From NCBI GenBank assembly GCA_020200675.1, contig JAIVIG010000430.1, forward strand, positions 1 through 7,147: a DNA stretch of 7,147 bases, in the 5' to 3' direction. Of this stretch, positions 4,523-7,147 are shown one piece after another. The position numbers and the translations under genes were made by a program. The notes under the pieces are model-generated. The model had not been told where the DNA came from. It ran no database searches and saw only the letters and a list, made by a program, of their open reading frames with translations. Numbering within the stretch: the stretch's first letter is position 1; each line of letters opens with the position of its first letter. The DNA comes from Actinomycetota bacterium. GTDB lineage: Bacteria; Actinomycetota; Rubrobacteria; Rubrobacterales; Rubrobacteraceae.

Positions 4523-6031
4523 CACGAGGAGTTTTGCGAGGGGCTTTATGTCCATCGCAAAACTCTCACGTTCACGGTCTTCGCGGGCTCAGGCGCTCTT
4601 TTTGAGGGCCGGGTAGCGCTTGGCCCGGCCCGAACGGCCTCCTTTGGGCCGTCCCGGTGAACGTCCGCAAGGTTTCGGTGGTTTCGCGGAAGTACCCAGC
4701 TCCGCCAAAAGCGCCAAAACGGCTCTACGCACCCGCACCGGCGTCAGGCGGCTGGACTCGTAGCGCCTCTCCCACGGCAGACGCCAATCCGACACGCACG
4801 GGCGGGCCAGGCGCAGCTGGGTAAAGGCGGCAACCACCAGCCACGTCCAGCGGTCGGCCTGTTCGGGGTGGCGCACGCGAGGGGTGGTCCATCCCAAAGT
4901 CTGTTTGAGGAAGCGGAAGGTGTGCTCCAGGTCGAAGCGCCGCGCGTAGGCGCGCCAGATGAGGTCGAGGTCCGGCGTGGTCCCTTCGGGGCCGCCGTGC
5001 CACCACAGCCACAGGACCCGCGGCTCGCGCCGCCTCTCGCCTCTAGGCAGCCGCTCGACCTCCACCAAAACCAGCGTCCCGCGCACGATGGGCAAAGGCC
5101 CTCGGCTGCCCCGTCCTTCGTGCGCCCGGACCTTGGGGTGCAATCCCGCCCAGGCGCGCACGCGCACCGTCCCATAGCCAGTATCCTCGCACACGTGCTC
5201 GGCGGAGGGCTCTGGCCAGGTGCTTGGCTCCTTGCAATTCATCTTCGGCCCGTGACACCGCGGCCGGCCGGTGTGGGCGGGCGGGCCAGCGAGGCTCGGA
5301 TCGGCGTAGAAGCGGCGACCCGCCGGCAAACGGATGAGGATCTGGCACGGCCATCCTTCCAGCCCTTGCTGCACCTTCACGGGATCGTAGCCCGCATCGA
5401 AGACGAACAGGGGAGCGGCCTCTTCCTTCTCGGGTGACCGGCGTAGAAACGCTTTCACCTGCTCGGCGGCGACCTCATTGGCGTCCTCCGTGGGGTGGAC
5501 GCGCTCCACGTCCACGGGGGCGCTCCAGCTCTCGCGGACGAAGTTGAGCCCGGCGATGAACTGGTAGGCCCAGCCGGCCACGATGGGCTGGCCGGCCGAG
5601 TGGCGCGAAGGATGGTAGTAGAAGCCGCGCTGGGGGCTACTCTCCGCGTCGCACCGAGGCCACACGCTCACGTCCACCGCGTAGACGGGCGGTTCACCTC
5701 TGCTGGCGGGGAGCGAATGGCGAGCGAGTAACCCTCGCAGGGTCTCGGCGTCGATTCGTCCTCGGTCCAGCGCGGCGTAAAGACTACCCCACCCTCGGCG
5801 GTGCGCAGGTTCGAGGCTCAGGTGAACCGGGGAGGGCACCACCTGCGCTGCGGTAAGTACGGCATCGCCCAGCTCGAAGAGCGCGTCGGCGCGGCGATCG
5901 AAGCAGCGGTAGAGCGAATCTCGGAAGGCGCGCAGGGCATCAAGGGAGTCCATGAAGATGCATTCTGCTACCAGAAGTCGCCACCGGCTACTCCGGGCGC
6001 TACTCACCCACCCACACAGTTAAAACGCAAG
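4509..6031 (-). mobile_element. Complete IS701/IS4-like insertion sequence
   Basis: The element is about 1.52 kb with one transposase on the minus strand. Its ends are inverted repeats: 4503-4522 (CTCTAAGCTTGTGTTTTAAC) matches the reverse complement of 6019-6038 at 18 of 20 positions. CTAAG lies directly outside the conserved CTTGYGTTTTAAC on both sides, so the target duplication is CTAA or CTAAG and the exact border is uncertain by one base. A CTAA target agrees with the short YTAR-type target I recall for the IS701 group. Intact ends, an intact frame and matching direct repeats suggest a recent insertion. Confidence 0.82.
4589..5953 (-). CDS. DDE transposase, IS701/IS4-like (454 residues)
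   Basis: The protein cuts and rejoins the IS ends using an RNase-H-fold DDE site. From ATG 5951-5953 it reads MDSLDALRAFRDSLYRCF, a helical N-terminal domain (RADALFELGDAVL, SLEPAHRRGWGSLYAALDRG), then D94 in YAVDVSVWPR, D186 in FVFDAGYD, a beta insertion with LPIVRGTLVLVEVERLP and LWLWWHG, and E343 in RRFDLEHTFRFLKQTLGW. It ends with a basic tail (SPGRPKGGRSGRAKRYP). This order matches a transposase family common in Streptomyces and other actinobacteria that I associate with IS701. An in-frame earlier start at 6005-6007 would add 18 residues, but the family begins near the MDSL start. No ribosome site is visible, typical of weak transposase expression. It appears intact. Confidence 0.88.
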   Translation of the reverse strand: MDSLDALRAFRDSLYRCFDRRADALFELGDAVLTAAQVVPSPVHLSLEPAHRRGWGSLYAALDRGRIDAETLRGLLARHSLPASRGEPPVYAVDVSVWPRCDAESSPQRGFYYHPSRHSAGQPIVAGWAYQFIAGLNFVRESWSAPVDVERVHPTEDANEVAAEQVKAFLRRSPEKEEAAPLFVFDAGYDPVKVQQGLEGWPCQILIRLPAGRRFYADPSLAGPPAHTGRPRCHGPKMNCKEPSTWPEPSAEHVCEDTGYGTVRVRAWAGLHPKVRAHEGRGSRGPLPIVRGTLVLVEVERLPRGERRREPRVLWLWWHGGPEGTTPDLDLIWRAYARRFDLEHTFRFLKQTLGWTTPRVRHPEQADRWTWLVVAAFTQLRLARPCVSDWRLPWERRYESSRLTPVRVRRAVLALLAELGTSAKPPKPCGRSPGRPKGGRSGRAKRYPALKKSA

Positions 6032-6036
6032 CTAAG
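6019..6036 (-). repeat. Right end of IS701-like element with target repeat
   Basis: GTTAAAACGCAAG followed by the same CTAAG (6032-6036). One of 13 terminal-repeat positions differs from the left end (T to C). Confidence 0.7.
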
Positions 6037-6044
6037 AGTCGTCT

Positions 6045-6088
6045 TCTCGGAAACTCTGGGCTTCCGGCGAACGGGGCTCTCGGAAACT
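6045..6088 (+). repeat. Direct repeat TCTCGGAAACT, two copies 33 bp apart
   Basis: Copies at 6045-6055 and 6078-6088 lie between the IS right end and the stop of the 82-residue gene. A weaker relative (TTCTCTGAAACTC) lies behind cyclodeaminase repeat copy 2 at about 3472. The 67 bases between IS and gene hold nothing else I can identify. Confidence 0.35.
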
Positions 6089-6098
6089 GAGCTTGCGG

Positions 6099-6347
6099 TC
6101 AACGGAGGACTACTTCCTCGGTGTACACCGTCACGTGGTGGCGCACCTGCCCCGCGCTCTCCCCAAGGTAGTGGTGCACCTCCGTAGCTCGCAGATAGCT
6201 CGACGGTCCCTCTTTGGGCCAGCCGGCCGGGTGCACGGCATCACCCACGCTAATAGCCCCGAAGGGGGTCGAGGACTCGTAAAAGCCCGCCTGGGAACGG
6301 CTGCTTCCCGGTTCGAAAACGGTTAACGTGTATCTGGTGGGCTCCAC
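6099..6347 (-). CDS. Small protein of unknown function (82 residues)
   Basis: GTG at 6345-6347 lies five bases behind AGGGAGGT (6353-6360, minus strand), which fixes the start. The product begins MEPTRYTLTVFEPGSS and has SQAGFYESSTPFGAISVGD, then VHPAGWP, LRATEVHHYLGE and the end VRHHVTVYTEEVVLR before TGA. Alternating hydrophobic residues, the I-S-V-G-D turn and the L-R-A-T-E-V strand suggest a small all-beta (barrel-like) cytosolic protein without signal peptide or membrane segment. I do not recognise a named family. It stands alone: the IS701-like element lies downstream and a divergent ABM gene lies beyond the upstream spacer. Good ribosome site, frame length and codon use make it a real gene. 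Confidence 0.72.
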   Translation of the reverse strand: MEPTRYTLTVFEPGSSRSQAGFYESSTPFGAISVGDAVHPAGWPKEGPSSYLRATEVHHYLGESAGQVRHHVTVYTEEVVLR

Positions 6348-6626
6348 GAGCCACCTCCCTATCTACCCTCGGTACTCTGTCCGAAAGTCTACAGCGTCCG
6401 CAGGCTTGACGATATGAGCGTCTATGGCCGCGCCGTGGCTAGGTTCTCAAGATGATGTCGCGGTTCGTCGCCCTTACTCCAGTGTATAGGCGCTGGAGGT
6501 GGTCTGGGAGTTGGGTATATTCGTCTCAGTGTCTCGATTTCTGCTTGAGACATTATACCTACATTGATGTTATAGTTATTATACTTATAGGCTGAGGCTG
6601 CCGAACTAGAGGTAAGGAGGCAAACG
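6348..6626. promoter_or_regulatory. Divergent spacer with AT-rich promoter-like region
   Basis: The spacer separates the leftward 82-residue gene from the rightward ABM gene. Bases 6540-6592 are strikingly AT-rich for this window and contain TTGAGA (6545-6550), TTGATG (6564-6569) and several TATA/TTATA blocks; TTGATG with TATAGG (6586-6591) at 16 bases is one possible rightward promoter for the ABM gene, and TATAAT on the minus strand (6583-6578) could serve leftward. TGTCTC-N11-GAGACA (6530-6535, 6547-6552) is an operator-like dyad overlapping the first -35 candidate. The part 6348-6520 shows no gene or clear signal. Confidence 0.4.
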
Positions 6627-6920
6627 GTGCATGCGCAGATGGTGAGCATGGAGACCCTGCCAATGAGTATAGGGGAGGCGGTCCGCATTTATCAGGAATT
6701 GGTGCTGCCGGCGGCCAAGGAGCAGCGGGGGTTTAGGGGCGCCCTGATGCTGACAGATCCAGATACCGGCGAGGGCGTGTCGATCTCTTTGTGGGAGTCG
6801 GAAGACGATATGCACGCAAGTGAGGCGAGCGGCTTTTACCACAGGAAACTCGAAGAGCTTGACGCCTTGTTTATCAGCACGCCCGTGCGCAAGCATTACG
6901 AGGTCAGCGTGCAAGTGTAG
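6627..6920 (+). CDS. Antibiotic-biosynthesis-monooxygenase (ABM)-like small protein
   Basis: GTG 6627 follows AAGGAGG (6614-6620) by six bases. The 97-residue product reads VSMETLPMSIGEAVRIYQEL, VLPAAKEQRGFRGALMLTDP, TGEGVSISLWESEDDM, EASGFYHRKLEEL and ends VRKHYEVSVQV. Beta-alpha-beta-beta-alpha-beta order with the P-x-x-x-x-Q-x-G-F-x-G and I-S-L-W-E-S-E-D-D motifs is that of the dimeric alpha-beta barrel (ABM/YgiN-like) fold. Members include quinol and haem oxygenases that work without a cofactor, but many have no known reaction. It is cytosolic and usually homodimeric. It is monocistronic here; the next gene is a convergent transposase fragment. Substrate cannot be predicted from this sequence. 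Confidence 0.82.
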   Translation: MHAQMVSMETLPMSIGEAVRIYQELVLPAAKEQRGFRGALMLTDPDTGEGVSISLWESEDDMHASEASGFYHRKLEELDALFISTPVRKHYEVSVQV

Positions 6921-6960
6921 CTCTGAGTTCTGCCGGTGAAGATACCTAAGTACCTCCAAG

Positions 6961-7146
6961 CTAACACTGAAGCTCGATGGCACCCAGCAAGCGCAAGGCG
7001 CTCAAGACGGCCTGTCTCAGCTCAGCCACGGAGTCGTAGAAGCGCCTGGGCATCAAGAAGCCCTTTAACCTCCGCCACACCCCCTCGATGGCGTTCAGGT
7101 GCGGGCAGTACGCCGGCAGGTAGTACAGCCTGAGCCCCTTCGCCTC
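6961..7146 (-). CDS. IS630-family transposase, C-terminal part (cut by window edge)
   Basis: The leftward frame enters from the right edge and ends at TAG 6961-6963. It encodes 61 residues: LRLYYLPAYCPHLNAIEGVW with the last catalytic Glu of the DDE triad in LNAIEGVWRRLK, then FLMPRRFYDSVAELRQAVLS and the end LGAIELQC. The L-P-A-Y-x-P-x-L-N-x-I-E signature is typical of IS630. It differs clearly from the element at 751-1865 (LPAYSPELNPVERWFQEF), so this is a second IS type, not a copy. Its left end should lie between about 6921 and 6960, where I could not identify the inverted repeat without the other end. Confidence 0.88.
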   Translation of the reverse strand, partial: EAKGLRLYYLPAYCPHLNAIEGVWRRLKGFLMPRRFYDSVAELRQAVLSALRLLGAIELQC

Positions 7147-7147
7147 C

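Noticed and set aside
4868..5437. 189-codon rightward frame inside the IS701-like element
   Set aside because: Antisense to the transposase core with DDE motifs; no ribosome site and low-complexity composition.
6305..6325. GGTTCGAA resembling a tRNA T-arm
   Set aside because: No acceptor, anticodon or D arm can be built around it, and it lies within the coding sequence of the 82-residue protein.
6422..6553. 43-codon leftward frame starting MSQAEIETLRRIYPTPRPPP
   Set aside because: No ribosome site before the ATG, proline-rich disorder-like sequence, and the start lies inside the AT-rich promoter-like region. It cannot be excluded but is not supported.
1..7147. CRISPR array, defence system or other known multi-gene system
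   Set aside because: No regularly spaced repeats, nuclease, helicase, toxin-antitoxin pair or reverse transcriptase motifs were seen. The genes present are unrelated host genes and transposases.

Overview
The window reads like a GC-rich actinobacterial chromosome or plasmid. The small genes and insertion-sequence (IS) types remind me of Rubrobacter or a relative, but that is an inference from composition and gene style; no rRNA or marker gene is present. It is an accessory, decaying stretch in which short host genes alternate with transposases, repeats and broken genes. I see no defence system, CRISPR array, rRNA or tRNA.

Left part (1-1867, all genes leftward). The N-terminal end of a DedA-family membrane protein runs off the left edge. 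Before it lies the 3' part of a purple-acid-phosphatase-like metallophosphatase that has lost its N-terminal half. That fragment ends next to a complete 1.1 kb IS630-family element (751-1865, TA on both sides). Its transposase is split in two frames at a run of seven A, which suggests -1 frameshifting.

Middle (1868-4508). After a short degenerate coding remnant comes a 122 bp MITE-like element with CTGTTGAAAAA ends. Next is an ornithine cyclodeaminase/mu-crystallin family gene broken by an exact 46 bp tandem duplication; taking out one copy restores a normal-looking 304-residue protein. A possible 35-residue peptide gene (leftward) and an Hsp20 chaperone gene (rightward) diverge from a spacer with palindromic, operator-like sequences. 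The Hsp20 C-terminus is abnormal and runs into a cluster of inverted repeats. A 19 bp motif (CTCTATTCACCGARCTGCC) occurs three times, two of them right behind the cyclodeaminase and hsp20 reading frames.

Right part (4509-7147). A complete 1.5 kb IS701/IS4-like element (454-residue DDE transposase) sits in the edge of the inverted-repeat element behind hsp20 and is flanked by CTAA(G). Then come an 82-residue protein of unknown function (leftward), an AT-rich promoter-like region, an antibiotic-biosynthesis-monooxygenase-like (ABM) small protein (rightward), and the C-terminal end of a second, different IS630-family transposase cut by the right edge.

The host genes do not form an obvious pathway. 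The coherent story is mobile-element traffic: nested insertions, gene truncation, small non-autonomous repeats, and a potentially reversible frameshifting duplication.
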